Position numbers and translations under genes: made by a program
Shown: one piece after another, positions 25,606-34,946 of the stretch
How positions within the stretch are numbered: position 1 is the stretch's first letter
Layout of the letters: the number at the start of each line of letters is the position of its first letter
NCBI RefSeq assembly: GCF_031457495.1
Contig: NZ_JAVDWM010000001.1
Coordinates: 1,538,001-1,602,000 of the forward strand
Direction of reading: 5' to 3'
Source: Sphingopyxis sp. BE259
GTDB taxonomy: Bacteria > Pseudomonadota > Alphaproteobacteria > Sphingomonadales > Sphingomonadaceae
DNA length: 64,000 bases
Notes under the pieces: model-generated
Told to the model about the DNA's origin: nothing
What the model saw: only the letters and a program-made list of their open reading frames with translations
The model's database searches: none

Positions 25606-26462
25606 CCGGCATCCTTCAGCTTCAGGGCGCGGGCGTAGATGTCGTGGCGGTCGAGCCCGAAGCGTTTGGCAACCGCTTTTGCCGCCTGTGCGACGGGTTT
25701 GTCGGCCATCGCGTCGCGCAGCGCCGTGTCGAGCGTCGCGTCATCGGCCTGTTCGGGCACCGCTTCGCGGGGCGGGCCGACGACGATGACGATCTCGCCT
25801 TTGGGAGGCGCGTCGGCATAGCGCGCGGCAAGTTCGATCAGCGTCCCGGTGACACATTCCTCGAACAGCTTGCTGATTTCGCGCGCGACAGCCGCCTCTC
25901 GGTCGCCCAGCCCGGCGGCGAGCGCGGTCAGCGCGGCGGCAAGGCGTGGGCCGCTTTCGTAAAACACCAGCGTGGCGCGCAGTCCCGCAAATTCGGCGAG
26001 CGTGTCGGCGCGGGCCTTGGTTTTCGAGGGCAGGAATCCGGCAAACAGGAAGCGGTCGCTGGGTAGCCCGGACAGCGTGATTGCGGCAATCGCGGCACAT
26101 GGGCCGGGCAGGGTGCTCACATGCCGCCCGGCGGCGCGCGCATCGCGGACCAGCTTGTAGCCGGGGTCGGAAATCAGCGGGGTGCCGGCGTCAGACACCA
26201 AAACGACCACTTCGTCGGCCATCCGCGCCACCAGCGTCGCGCGCGTCCGTTCGTCGCTGTGGTCATGATAGGGCGTCATCGGCACACGCAAGCCAAGATG
26301 TGAAAGCAGCTTTGCCGTGACGCGGGTATCTTCCGCCGCGATCAGGTCGGCGCGCGCTAGCATCGCCCCGGCGCGCGCAGTGATGTCGCCGAGGTTGCCG
26401 ATGGGGGTCGCGACGATATAGAGACCGGGCAAGGGAGAATTTGAGATGGTCGAATCTGGCAT
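25602..26462 (-). CDS. rsmI: 16S rRNA (cytidine1402-2'-O)-methyltransferase
   Basis: 286 aa, a tetrapyrrole-methylase-fold SAM enzyme that methylates the ribose of C1402 in the decoding centre. LYIVATPIGNLGDITARA at the start, AEDTRVTAKLLSHL, VVLVSDAGTPLISDPGYKLV and LPGPCAAIAAITLSGLPSDRFLF are diagnostic. Its start codon shares a CATG with the coding start of the divergent LpoA-like gene, so the two promoters overlap the other gene's 5' end. Confidence 0.95.
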   Translation of the reverse strand: MPDSTISNSPLPGLYIVATPIGNLGDITARAGAMLARADLIAAEDTRVTAKLLSHLGLRVPMTPYHDHSDERTRATLVARMADEVVVLVSDAGTPLISDPGYKLVRDARAAGRHVSTLPGPCAAIAAITLSGLPSDRFLFAGFLPSKTKARADTLAEFAGLRATLVFYESGPRLAAALTALAAGLGDREAAVAREISKLFEECVTGTLIELAARYADAPPKGEIVIVVGPPREAVPEQADDATLDTALRDAMADKPVAQAAKAVAKRFGLDRHDIYARALKLKDAG

Positions 26463-27660
26463 GACGCCGAAAATGGCAGAAACTGCTGTCGAGCGCCAAG
26501 CATATGCGTCGCCGCGGCGGCAAATGCTACGCGGACTCGGCGCGGTGGCGATGGCGGGGCTGCTCGCCGCGTGTCAGGTTGTGCCGAAGACCGCTGGTCC
26601 AGCCGTCACGGCGCCCCCCGAAACCCCGACCGACAATGTCGGCCCCGGCCTGCCCACCGACACCGATCGCCACCGTGTAGCATTGCTGGTGCCGCAGACC
26701 GGCCCAAACGCCGATGTCGGCATGGCAATCGCCAACGCGACAACGCTGGCGCTGCTCGATTCGCGGACCGAGCGCGTTCGTATCACCACGTACGACACCG
26801 CGCTGGGCGCGGCGGCGGCGGCGCGGCAGGCGGTCGCCGACGGCAACCGGCTGATTCTGGGGCCGCTGCTCAGCGAAGATGTTGCCGCGGTCGCGCCGAT
26901 CGCACGCGACGCGAAAGTCCCGGTGCTCAGTTTCTCGAACGACAGCAGCGTTGCGGGCAACGGCGTCTTTATCATGGGCTTTGTCCCCGGCCAGTCGGTC
27001 GAGCGCGTCGTCGCTTTCGCGCGCGGCAAGGGGCATCAGCGTTTTGGCGCGCTGGTCCCGAAGAATGTCTATGGCGACCGCTCGGTCGCCGCCTTCCGCA
27101 GCGCGGTGGCAGAGGCGGGCGGGACGCTGGTCGCGGTCGAAAGCTATGACCGCAGTGCCACCGCGCTGACCGGCGCGGCGCGGCGGATCGCCAACGCAGG
27201 CGCGATCGACGCGGTGCTGATCGCCGACAGCGGCGGCAATGCGATCCGGGCGGTTCCCGTGATCAAGGGCGCCGGGCAGCGCCAGATCTTGGGCACCGAA
27301 TTGTGGAACACAGACGCCTCGCTCGGTACCAGCGCGGTGATGCGTGGGTCGTGGTTCGCCAGCGTGTCGGATGGGCTCTATGGTCAGCTCGCGGGCAAAT
27401 ATCGCACGCGGTTCGGCAAAGCGCCTTACCGGCTTGCCAGTCTGGGCTATGATTCGGTGCTGCTGACCGTCCGCATTTCGCGCGACTGGAAACCCGGCAC
27501 CAGCTTCCCGGTGAATAAGCTGCTCGCCGCCGACGGCTTTGGCGGCATCGACGGCATTTTCCGTTTCAACAACCGCGGCATCGCCCAGCGCGCGCTGGAA
27601 GTCAGCGAGATCGGCGCGGGCGGTTTCCGTGTTGTCGATCCCGCGCCGACGAAATGGTGA
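26446..27660 (+). CDS. LpoA-like lipoprotein, penicillin-binding protein activator
   Basis: 404 aa. A lipobox with LLAAC (Cys43) after MLRGLGAVAMAG predicts an outer-membrane lipoprotein. The mature part is a periplasmic-binding-protein type I fold: HRVALLVPQTGPNADVGMAIANATTLALLD, then LILGPLLSEDVAAVAPIARDAKVPVLSFSND and GALVPKNVYGDRSVAAFRSAV. This is the penicillin-binding protein activator family, E. coli LpoA being its model, although the TPR-like N-terminal domain of LpoA is missing. GGGAG lies 9 bases before the ATG at 26446. It sits next to rsmI and yraN as in many proteobacteria, which supports the call. Confidence 0.85.
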   Translation: MVESGMTPKMAETAVERQAYASPRRQMLRGLGAVAMAGLLAACQVVPKTAGPAVTAPPETPTDNVGPGLPTDTDRHRVALLVPQTGPNADVGMAIANATTLALLDSRTERVRITTYDTALGAAAAARQAVADGNRLILGPLLSEDVAAVAPIARDAKVPVLSFSNDSSVAGNGVFIMGFVPGQSVERVVAFARGKGHQRFGALVPKNVYGDRSVAAFRSAVAEAGGTLVAVESYDRSATALTGAARRIANAGAIDAVLIADSGGNAIRAVPVIKGAGQRQILGTELWNTDASLGTSAVMRGSWFASVSDGLYGQLAGKYRTRFGKAPYRLASLGYDSVLLTVRISRDWKPGTSFPVNKLLAADGFGGIDGIFRFNNRGIAQRALEVSEIGAGGFRVVDPAPTKW

Positions 27661-27818
27661 GGCCGAAAGTCGTGGCTTAGCCGCCACAGTCTGTCGAAAA
27701 GCGTCACCCCTATGCCACGCGCAGCCTTTACGGCGCGCTCGCGTTCACTATATGAGCAGGACGCGCGCGTATCGTGCCGATTCCGCGCGCCATCCGTCAA
27801 CGACCAGGAGATACAGCT

Positions 27819-28367
27819 ATACCACCGCCCATGACCCGCCGCCCGATGGAGCGCACGCCGCCCAAGAATGGCCCGCGATACAATGAATTCATCGCCTCTC
27901 CGAAGGTCCGGGTGATCGACGATGAAGGCGAAAATCTGGGCGTGATGCTGACCGCTGAAGCGATTGAACAGGCGGCCTCTGTGGGCCTCGACCTGGTCGA
28001 AGTATCCCCGAACGCCGATCCGCCGGTGTGCAAATTCCTCGATGTGGGGAAGTTCAAATACGAAGCCCAGAAAAAGGCGAACCTGGCGCGCAAGAGCCAG
28101 AAGACGCAGGAAATCAAAGAGATCAAGATGCGTCCGAATATCGACGATCATGATTTCGATGTGAAGATGCGCAAGGTTTTCGACTTTCTGGGCGAAGGCG
28201 ACAAGGTCAAGATGACCATGCGTTTCCGCGGCCGCGAAATGAGCCACACCCAGCTTGGCCTGAACGTGCTGCAGCGCGTCGCCGAACTGACGTCGGAAAT
28301 CGCGAAGGTGGAAGCGCACCCGCGTACCGAAGGCCGCCAGATGCTGATGGTCATCGCGCCGAAATAA
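27819..28367 (+). CDS. infC: Translation initiation factor IF-3, probable AUA start
   Basis: 182 aa from the proposed start. IF-3 keeps 30S free and checks initiator tRNA. The two-domain layout is complete (PRYNEFIASPKVRVIDDEGENLGVM at the start, DPPVCKFLDVGKFKYEAQKK, then the C-terminal domain with KVKMTMRFRGREMSHTQLG). The only good ribosome site, AGGAG at 27806-27810, is 8 bases before an ATA codon at 27819, whereas the first ATG (27831) is 20 bases away. Rare start codons are the rule for infC and are the basis of its autoregulation, because IF-3 rejects non-AUG starts. The ATA choice is inference. If ATG is used the protein is 178 aa. Confidence 0.9.
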   Translation: MPPPMTRRPMERTPPKNGPRYNEFIASPKVRVIDDEGENLGVMLTAEAIEQAASVGLDLVEVSPNADPPVCKFLDVGKFKYEAQKKANLARKSQKTQEIKEIKMRPNIDDHDFDVKMRKVFDFLGEGDKVKMTMRFRGREMSHTQLGLNVLQRVAELTSEIAKVEAHPRTEGRQMLMVIAPK

Positions 28368-28378
28368 GCGCGTCCGGC

Positions 28379-29077
28379 CTAGCCGATACGAAATTGCAGG
28401 GCGGTCGTTCCAACGGGACGGCTGCCCGCTTCGTATCGCCGCTCGATGATCTTCCCGTTCCCGTCCGCCGCCACCGCAACCAGCGTCGACGCGCGGGTGC
28501 CATAGATGTCGCCGCGCAAGAACAGCGCCGGATCGCTTGTCGCGGTAAGCGTATCGAGCAGGCCTTCGGGGTCGGCGCGCGCATCGACGACCGCCGACAG
28601 TGCCGCGCGCAGGCGCTCGGCGCGCGGGCAGGGCATATCGACGGGTTCGTTGGCAAGCGCATGGATGCCCGCGCCGAGCGCGGCGATCTGCGGCCGCGGC
28701 CGGTTAGTAAGCAGCCGCGCCTTACCATCGCCAATCGCCAACAGGTTGAACGCATTAAAATGGTCGAGATCACTCTCTGCCGGATCGGCGAAGCGCCCGT
28801 CGCCGCGCAGCAAATCGACGACCAGCGCACCGCGCGATTCCTTGGCCGGATCGGGCAAGGCGCCGCGGACATTGGTCACGACGACGATGCGTCCGCTGGC
28901 CGGATGCGCGCCGAGCCAGGTGCCGCCCGCCTGCAAATCGCGGCCCGCGACGATACCGCTGCCATCGTCCCACGCGGCCAGCGCCGCCGCAGGGCGCGCA
29001 TGAAATTCGTCGCGGTTGCCGATCAGGATCAGCGGCCAGTCGGCATGGACCTGCCAGGCGAGGGCGACAACGCACAT
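28379..29077 (-). CDS. NRDE (TANGO2-like) family protein
   Basis: 232 aa. Starts MCVVALAWQVHADWPLILIGNRDEF; the NRDE signature and the Cys right after the initiator Met are the marks of this Ntn-hydrolase-like family, the bacterial counterpart of eukaryotic TANGO2. Then GRDLQAGGTWLGAHPASGRIVVVTN and the C-terminal YGTRASTLVAV are as expected. The start at 29077 exposes Cys2; a longer frame would bury it. It is convergent with infC, their stops only 11 bases apart. Function is unsettled. Confidence 0.85.
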   Translation of the reverse strand: MCVVALAWQVHADWPLILIGNRDEFHARPAAALAAWDDGSGIVAGRDLQAGGTWLGAHPASGRIVVVTNVRGALPDPAKESRGALVVDLLRGDGRFADPAESDLDHFNAFNLLAIGDGKARLLTNRPRPQIAALGAGIHALANEPVDMPCPRAERLRAALSAVVDARADPEGLLDTLTATSDPALFLRGDIYGTRASTLVAVAADGNGKIIERRYEAGSRPVGTTALQFRIG

Positions 29078-29237
29078 GGTGGGGCTATCGCGATCTGAAA
29101 GCGGCTTGCCAAGCCATTTGGCGATCATCGGCGCATCTTTGTTTCGCCGCCGCCGCCAGTGTGTTATGTGATTATGGCAGCGTGGTTTCCGCTGCGGCAA
29201 AAGCTGACAGGCTCGCGCCATCTGTCTGGGGAGGGAG

Positions 29238-29681
29238 ATGATTATGACCGAAGCTGGAAAAACGCCGTGGCATCTGTGGGTGGTCGGCATCGTGTCGCTG
29301 TTGTGGAACGCGTTTGGAGCGTTCGACTACACGATGACCAAGCTTAAAAATCCCGACTATATGGCTGCCTTCACCGCCGAGCAGCAGGCCTATTTCTACA
29401 GTTTTCCGGTGTGGGCCAATGTCGGCTGGGCGCTGGGCGTGTGGGGATCGGTGCTGGGTTCTGTACTACTGCTCGCGCGCAGCCGCCACGCTGTAACCGC
29501 CTTCCTGCTATCGCTTGTCGGCCTCGCGATCAGCAGCATCTATCAGTTCGGGATGCATTATGGCGATCTGGAGCGGATGTTCGGGACGTTTCCGATGATC
29601 TTCACCGCCGTGATCTGGGTGATTGTGATCGCGCTGTTTCTCTATGCGCGGGCGCAGGCGGCGAAGGGTGTGCTGCGCTGA
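29238..29681 (+). CDS. Four-helix membrane protein of unknown function
   Basis: 147 aa with four predicted membrane helices (about residues 12-28, 58-80, 84-105 and 118-140). A GGGAGG ribosome site lies 3-9 bases before the two possible ATGs (29238 and 29244). Pattern WHLWVVGIVSLLWNAFGAFDYTMT at the start is common to many unnamed sphingomonad proteins. No motif identifies a function. It is a single gene between divergent NRDE and convergent peptidase genes. Confidence 0.75.
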   Translation: MIMTEAGKTPWHLWVVGIVSLLWNAFGAFDYTMTKLKNPDYMAAFTAEQQAYFYSFPVWANVGWALGVWGSVLGSVLLLARSRHAVTAFLLSLVGLAISSIYQFGMHYGDLERMFGTFPMIFTAVIWVIVIALFLYARAQAAKGVLR

Positions 29682-29692
29682 TTACGCAGCTT

Positions 29693-29765
29693 CGTCATCC
29701 CGGACTTGATCCGGGATCCAGGACGACGGTGCGGTTATGGAGCCCGGATCAAGTCCGGGATGACG
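29693..29765. repeat. Palindromic repeat (cgtcatcccggacttgatccggga family)
   Basis: Near-identical in layout to the element at 20572-20644: CGTCATCCCGGACTTGATCCGGGATCCAGGACG, loop, GAGCCCGGATCAAGTCCGGGATGACG. A second, different element follows 11 bases later, so two families stand side by side between the convergent genes. Confidence 0.87.
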
Positions 29766-29776
29766 AAGAAGGAAAT

Positions 29777-29910
29777 TCCTCCCTGTGGCGAAGCCATGGG
29801 GAGGTGGCAGCGCGAAGCGCTGACGGAGGGGCCATGGCGCCACCGTAGCTACCCCTCCACCACGTCCTTCGGACGCGATCCCCCTCGCCATCGCTACGCG
29901 ACAGGGAGGA
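29777..29910. repeat. Degenerate palindromic repeat (tcctccc...gggagga family)
   Basis: Related to 19637-19765: TCCTCCCTGTGGCGAAGCCATGGGGAGGTGGCAGC...GCTGACGGAGGGGC, then CTACCCCTCCACCACG and a right end ACAGGGAGGA. The inner hairpins are weaker than in the copy at 19637. Confidence 0.75.
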
Positions 29911-29944
29911 TTAAAGTCCGCAATCGCCGAACCCCGGCCCGGCC

Positions 29945-31447
29945 TTATCGCGCCCGGATAAACGCGCGAATATCCGCCGACAATTTGGCGCGATCTTCGT
30001 CGCGGATATACATCATGTGGCCCGCGCCATAATAGGTGTAGCTGATCCGGTCCTGCGGGATACCGGTGCGCGACAGCGCATATTCGGCGGCGAAAAACGG
30101 CGTCGCGAAGTCATAATAGCCCTGCGCGACGAGCACTTTCAGCCCCGAATTTTCGCGCAGCGCCTGGCCGATATAGGGCGCGACGTTCAGATACGCGTTG
30201 GTGTCGCGGCCGCCGATGCGCCAGTCCCACTGGCCGCCGATGCCGCCGATCGACTGATATTCGCGGTCGGTCTTGAACCCGAGCCCGTCGCGGCTCCAGC
30301 TATTGATCGCCGCCGTGTAACTGGCGTCGATGCCGTAAAAGCTGGGGTCGTTGTCGGGCTCTTCGCCGGCGCTGTCATAATCCTTGCCGGTGTAGCGGCT
30401 GTCGAGCCGCCCGACGGTCAGCCCGCGGTCGCGCAGCAGTTCCTTGTAAAACCGGCTGGGCGTGACGCGCAGGTCGGCGCTGTCGAGATAGGTTTCGGAC
30501 AGGCCGGTGAAGCGCGCCAGATCGCGGCGGATTGCGGCGCGTTCCTCGCCCTGCAATTTCTGCCCTTTTAGCAGCGCGGTGGCATAGGGGCCGATCGCCC
30601 ATTTCCGCGCTTCTTCGGCAAAGGCTTCGGGCGAAGCGCCGGTCGCCTTGCCATGATAAAGTGCGGTGACCGCCATCGACGGCAGGTTGGTGATGAACGA
30701 CAATTCATTGCCTGCGGTATCCGACCCGGCGGCAAAATCGAGCACGGTCGAAATCAGGATGATGCCGTTGAGCGCGACGTCGTTGTAGGTCGCGTTCATC
30801 AACTGGTTGGCGACAGCGGCGGAGCGCGTCGTGCCGTAACTTTCGCCCCCCAGATATTTGGGGCTGTTCCAGCGGCCATTGTCATTGAGCCAGCGGCGGA
30901 TCACCTCGGCCACCAGCTTCGCGTCCTGCGTTACCCCATAATAATCCTTGGGGTCGGCCTTGCCGATCAGGTGCGAGAAACCGGTGCCTGGGGGATCGAT
31001 GAAGACGACGTCGGTGACGTCCATCAATGCGTCGGGATTATCGACGATCGGATAGGGCGGCGCGCCGTCGTCAACCCCAGTGCCGGGGATCGCGACGCGC
31101 TTCGGTCCGAAGGCGCCCATCATCAGCCAGACGGTGCCGGACCCCGGGCCCCCATTGAACAGGAAGGTCACCGGGCGGCCGGGGTCACGCGGTTCCTTGA
31201 CGTATGACGTGGTAACGACCGCGACTTCGGCGACGCCATCCTTGTTCCTGATGATCGTCTCGCCGATCGTCGCGGCGTAATTGATCCGCTGACCGCCGAA
31301 GGTGCCGGAAAGTTTGGTCGTGCGGACCTGCGGTTCGTAATCGGCGGGCTTTTCGGTCTTCGCCATGTCGCCGGTGTCCTGCGCGTAGAGGACAGACGGC
31401 GCAGCGGCGGCAAGCGCCAGCGCGATAAGCGACAGACCCGATTTCAT
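29945..31447 (-). CDS. Secreted S10-family serine carboxypeptidase
   Basis: 500 aa with a Sec signal peptide (1-22, ending YAQ). The S10 catalytic triad is visible: Ser in YLGGESYGTTR (near residue 200), Asp in YYDFATPFFAAEYAL and His in YYGAGHMMYI. The oxyanion segment FLFNGGPGSGTVWLMMGAFGP and DVVFIDPPGTGFSH are typical of bacterial S10 peptidases. It should remove C-terminal residues from peptides in the periplasm. It is a single gene; downstream on its strand two repeats separate it from the preceding membrane protein. Confidence 0.9.
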   Translation of the reverse strand: MKSGLSLIALALAAAAPSVLYAQDTGDMAKTEKPADYEPQVRTTKLSGTFGGQRINYAATIGETIIRNKDGVAEVAVVTTSYVKEPRDPGRPVTFLFNGGPGSGTVWLMMGAFGPKRVAIPGTGVDDGAPPYPIVDNPDALMDVTDVVFIDPPGTGFSHLIGKADPKDYYGVTQDAKLVAEVIRRWLNDNGRWNSPKYLGGESYGTTRSAAVANQLMNATYNDVALNGIILISTVLDFAAGSDTAGNELSFITNLPSMAVTALYHGKATGASPEAFAEEARKWAIGPYATALLKGQKLQGEERAAIRRDLARFTGLSETYLDSADLRVTPSRFYKELLRDRGLTVGRLDSRYTGKDYDSAGEEPDNDPSFYGIDASYTAAINSWSRDGLGFKTDREYQSIGGIGGQWDWRIGGRDTNAYLNVAPYIGQALRENSGLKVLVAQGYYDFATPFFAAEYALSRTGIPQDRISYTYYGAGHMMYIRDEDRAKLSADIRAFIRAR

Positions 31448-31543
31448 AAGCGTGTTCTCCCCGATTGTGCGCGGACCCTATGCAGCGCGCGGGGAGGGGG
31501 CAAGGCTACTTGTCGGCAACAGGCGGGGTTTCGTCGAAGGGGC

Positions 31544-31834
31544 TTACGCGGCCTTCTTGGGCTGCACCGACAATTCAAGGCCGAGGGCGTTGAGCACGGC
31601 CACAAGCGTTTCCAGTGTCGGATTACCGTTCTCCGACAGAGCATTATAAAGTGCTTGCCGACCAAGCCCGGTCTTGCGGGCGATCTCGCTCATGCCTTTC
31701 GAGCGGGCGACATCGCCCAGCGCACTGGCGATGTGTTTTGGATCATTACCTTCCATTGCCGCTTCGAGATAATAGAGGATATGCTCCTCGGTCGCGAGGT
31801 AGCTTGCTGCATCAAAGGGTCTTAGCTCCGTCAC
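31544..31834 (-). CDS. HTH antitoxin of an addiction module
   Basis: 96 aa. The helix-turn-helix of the 'addiction module antidote' family is seen at about 45-90: GMSEIARKTGLGRQALYNALSENGNPTLETLVAVLNALGL. The N-terminal part (AASYLATEEHILYYLEAAM) is the toxin-binding portion. It overlaps the upstream toxin by 23 bases, the toxin-first order usual for this RelE-HTH (HigBA-like) class. It should repress the operon as well as neutralise the toxin. Confidence 0.85.
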   Translation of the reverse strand: MTELRPFDAASYLATEEHILYYLEAAMEGNDPKHIASALGDVARSKGMSEIARKTGLGRQALYNALSENGNPTLETLVAVLNALGLELSVQPKKAA

Positions 31835-32177
31835 GGCCTTCTATCTCTTCCTTCAACCGCTTGGCGCGGGCGACGTCGTCATCCTGCGTGCGCTTGTCGC
31901 CACCGCACAGCAGAATGACAAGCTCCTTGCCGCGCCGGAAGAAATACACCCGATAGCCCGGTCCGTAGTCGACCCGCATCTCAAAGACGCCGCCCTTTAC
32001 GGACTTATGGTCTCCGAAATTGCCGTTCGACGCGCGTTTCAGCCGGTCGGTGATTTTCGCGATCGCCCGAATGTCACGCAACGAACCGAGCCAACGAGCG
32101 AACTCAATCGTTTCCGCCAGCTGGTAAGCTTGTCCTATATGAAGGACATTGTTCAATTTGTCAAGGTCGTGGGTCAT
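31812..32177 (-). CDS. RelE/HigB-like toxin
   Basis: 121 aa from the ATG at 32177, whose codon overlaps the stop of the upstream RAMA-domain gene (ATGA). The pattern FARWLGSLRDIRAIAKITDRLKR, then GDHKSVKGGVFEMRVDYGPGYRVYFFRRGKELVILLCGGDKRTQ is the RelE/ParE-like addiction killer family (phage-derived Gp49 type). Such toxins usually cleave mRNA in the ribosome. The conserved Arg/Tyr residues of the YGPGYRVYF segment are intact, so it should be active. An ATG further upstream at 32204 is less likely. Confidence 0.85.
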   Translation of the reverse strand: MTHDLDKLNNVLHIGQAYQLAETIEFARWLGSLRDIRAIAKITDRLKRASNGNFGDHKSVKGGVFEMRVDYGPGYRVYFFRRGKELVILLCGGDKRTQDDDVARAKRLKEEIEGRDGAKTL

Positions 32178-32608
32178 GACTTGAGCGCGTCCATTCGCAC
32201 CCAATCCTCATCATAGGGCCGTCGCACATACCAAAACCGCCATCCGTTTACGTTTGTCTGTGAGATCGCGCTCGCCGCGTCGGATGGACTGGTTCTCACA
32301 TTGCCGTTTTCATCGATCCATTGGGATCCTCTTACCTGCGCGCGATGAGTCCGGCCCTTGTATGTGGCCCTGAAAGCTGTCCCATCAGGGAAGAAAACAT
32401 TAGAAAACCAAGCGCCACTGACGGAACTTCCGCCTGGAAGCGGGAGAGTGTCTGGTAGGCCCGGCATGTCAATTTCGCCGAAACCGGGACTCACCTCTGT
32501 CGCTGGTAGGTTAAGCAGGCGGCGGATCACCTCATTGTAATTGTCGTTTGCGCTTTGCAGCCGGGCGGTGAGTGCTTGCCAGACCTCAAAATCAATAGTG
32601 ATTTGCAT
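32174..32608 (-). CDS. RAMA-domain protein with ribbon-helix-helix-like N-terminus
   Basis: 144 aa. The ATG at 32608 has AGGAGGG 6 bases upstream. Residues 1-34 (MQITIDFEVWQALTARLQ, then NDNYNEVIRRLLNL) look like a ribbon-helix-helix or SeqA-N-type dimerisation strand and helix pair. The C-terminal half carries FRATYKGRTHRAQVRGSQWI, then RTSPSDAASAISQTNVNGWRFWYVRR, the pattern of the RAMA domain, found in modification-related proteins and thought to sense modified DNA or act in DNA restriction contexts. It is translationally coupled (4-base overlap) to the RelE-like toxin, so it belongs to the same operon. Domain calls come from pattern memory only. Confidence 0.6.
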   Translation of the reverse strand: MQITIDFEVWQALTARLQSANDNYNEVIRRLLNLPATEVSPGFGEIDMPGLPDTLPLPGGSSVSGAWFSNVFFPDGTAFRATYKGRTHRAQVRGSQWIDENGNVRTSPSDAASAISQTNVNGWRFWYVRRPYDEDWVRMDALKS

Positions 32609-32655
32609 GCCAACCCTCCTAATAGCTGGCAAACTATCTCAGTTAGACAAAATAG

Positions 32656-34842
32656 TCAACGCCCCCACTTCGTCTTACTCTGCTTCCCGAACCGCCCCTT
32701 GCGCGTCCCCGGCTTGCCCTCATTAGAGCGCCCGACGCGCGGTGCGACCTGTTCGCCCGCGGGCAGCCCCAACTCGTCCGCCTCCAGCTTGCGGATCTCA
32801 TCGCGCAACCGTCCGGCTTCCTCGAACTCCAGATCCGCCGCTGCATCGCGCATGCGTTTTTCCAGATCCTGGATATACGCGCGCAAATTGTGGCCGACCA
32901 TGTGCGTCGGCTTATCGTCGCCGATGTCGATGACGACGCCGTCCTTCGACGCGACATGCGCGATGATGTCACCGATGTTGCGCTTGATCGTCGTCGGGGT
33001 GATGCCATGTTCTTCGTTATAGGCGCGCTGTTTTTCGCGGCGGCGGTCGGTTTCGCGCATCGCGCGTTCCATGCTGCCGGTGATGCGGTCGGCGTAGAGG
33101 ATGACGCGGCCGTCGACGTTGCGCGCGGCGCGGCCGATCGTCTGGACCAGCGATGTCTCGCTGCGCAGGAACCCCTCCTTGTCGGCGTCGAGGATCGCAA
33201 CCAGTCCGCATTCGGGAATGTCGAGCCCCTCGCGCAGCAGATTGATCCCGATCAGCACGTCAAACACGCCGAGCCTGAGGTCACGGATGATCTCGATACG
33301 CTCCAGCGTCTCGATGTCCGAATGCATGTAACGCACCTTCATTCCCGCTTCGTGGAGGAATTCGGTGAGATCTTCGGCCATCCGCTTGGTCAGCGTCGTC
33401 ACCAGCGTGCGGTACCCCGCGGCGGCGGTCTTTTTCGCCTCGACGATCAGGTCATCCACCTGCTCTTCGACCGGCTTGATCTCGACCGGCGGGTCGATGA
33501 GGCCGGTGGGGCGGATCACCTGTTCTGCGAAGACGCCCTGGGTGCGATCCATTTCCCAGGTGCCGGGGGTCGCCGACACGCTGACCGTCTGCGGCCGCAT
33601 CATGTCCCATTCGGCAAAGCGCAGCGGCCGGTTGTCGATACAGCTCGGCAGGCGGAAGCCATATTCGGCCAGCGTGATCTTGCGGCGATGGTCGCCCTTT
33701 GACATCGCACCGATCTGCGGGATCGTCTGGTGGCTTTCGTCGACGAAGAGCAAAGCATTGTCGGGCAGATATTCGAACAGGGTCGGCGGCGGTTCGCCGG
33801 GCAGGCGGCCGGTGAGGAAGCGGCTGTAATTCTCGATCCCGGCGCAGCTGCCCGTTGCGGCAATCATCTCGAGGTCGAAATTGGTGCGCTGTTCAAGCCG
33901 CTGCGCTTCGAGCAACCGGCCCTCGGCCTCCAACTCCTTCAGCCGCTCGGTCAGCTCATGCTTGATCGCTTCGCTCGCTTGCTTCAGCGTCGGGCCGGGG
34001 GTCACATAATGGCTGTTCGCGTAGATGCGGACGCTGTTGAGCGTCGCGATCTTCTTGCCGGTCAGCGGGTCGAACTCGGTGATCTCCTCGATCTCGTCGC
34101 CGAAAAAGCTGATCCGCCACGCCATGTCTTCGTAGTGCGATGGGAAGATTTCGAGAGAGTCGCCGCGCACGCGGAAATTGCCTCGCGCGAACGCCTGATC
34201 GTTGCGTTTATATTGCAGCGCGACGAGCTTGCGGATGATCTCGCGGTTGTCGGCGACCTGACCTTTTTTCAGGTCAAAGATCATTGCCGAGTAAGTTTCG
34301 ACCGATCCGATGCCATAAAGGCACGACACCGACGCGACGATGATGACGTCATCGCGTTCTAGCAACGCGCGGGTCGCCGAATGGCGCATCCGGTCGATCG
34401 CTTCGTTTACCGAGCTTTCCTTCTCGATATAGGTGTCCGACCGCGGCACATAGGCCTCGGGCTGGTAATAGTCGTAATAGCTGACGAAATATTCGACCGC
34501 ATTGTTCGGGAAGAAGCTCTTGAACTCGCCATATAATTGCGCGGCGAGGATCTTGTTGGGCGCGAGGATCAGCGCCGGACGCTGCAACTCGTCGATGACC
34601 TTCGCCATCGTGAAGGTCTTGCCCGACCCCGTAACCCCCAGCAGCACCTGATCGCGTTCGCCGTCGAGCGCGGTCGAGACCAGTTCCCTGATCGCGGTGG
34701 GCTGATCGCCCGCGGGCTCATAATCGCTAACCAGTTCAAATCGCTTGCCGCCTTCAACCTTGTCCGGGCGGGTGGGACGGTGCGGGACATAGCCTTCGGC
34801 GGTGTCGATTTCGTCGAGCGAAGTGCGAATCTGGATTGCCAT
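32656..34842 (-). CDS. uvrB: Excinuclease ABC subunit B
   Basis: 728 aa. UvrB is the damage-verifying helicase of nucleotide excision repair. Walker A GVTGSGKT is at residues 69-76, followed by the beta-hairpin region [22 protein letters not shown] that clamps DNA, DESH ([14 protein letters not shown]) and the later [15 protein letters not shown] and C-terminal UVR motif. The start is put at 34842 (MAIQIRTSL) because the ATG at 34878 would add an atypical leader. The C-terminal tail is a Lys/Arg-rich segment ([19 protein letters not shown]). It is divergent from the DUF3617 gene. Confidence 0.95.
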   Translation of the reverse strand: MAIQIRTSLDEIDTAEGYVPHRPTRPDKVEGGKRFELVSDYEPAGDQPTAIRELVSTALDGERDQVLLGVTGSGKTFTMAKVIDELQRPALILAPNKILAAQLYGEFKSFFPNNAVEYFVSYYDYYQPEAYVPRSDTYIEKESSVNEAIDRMRHSATRALLERDDVIIVASVSCLYGIGSVETYSAMIFDLKKGQVADNREIIRKLVALQYKRNDQAFARGNFRVRGDSLEIFPSHYEDMAWRISFFGDEIEEITEFDPLTGKKIATLNSVRIYANSHYVTPGPTLKQASEAIKHELTERLKELEAEGRLLEAQRLEQRTNFDLEMIAATGSCAGIENYSRFLTGRLPGEPPPTLFEYLPDNALLFVDESHQTIPQIGAMSKGDHRRKITLAEYGFRLPSCIDNRPLRFAEWDMMRPQTVSVSATPGTWEMDRTQGVFAEQVIRPTGLIDPPVEIKPVEEQVDDLIVEAKKTAAAGYRTLVTTLTKRMAEDLTEFLHEAGMKVRYMHSDIETLERIEIIRDLRLGVFDVLIGINLLREGLDIPECGLVAILDADKEGFLRSETSLVQTIGRAARNVDGRVILYADRITGSMERAMRETDRRREKQRAYNEEHGITPTTIKRNIGDIIAHVASKDGVVIDIGDDKPTHMVGHNLRAYIQDLEKRMRDAAADLEFEEAGRLRDEIRKLEADELGLPAGEQVAPRVGRSNEGKPGTRKGRFGKQSKTKWGR

Positions 34843-34946
34843 CGGGGATAATATGGTATCGATTGGGGCCAACGACAAACATAATGGTGCACAACCAACC
34901 GGTCGCGTCCGGCTTTGCGCTTTGTTCCAACAGGAGGATGGTTTTT

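Noticed and set aside
31544..32177. Prophage origin of the RelE/HTH pair
   Set aside because: The pair resembles phage-derived families, but no other phage gene is nearby.
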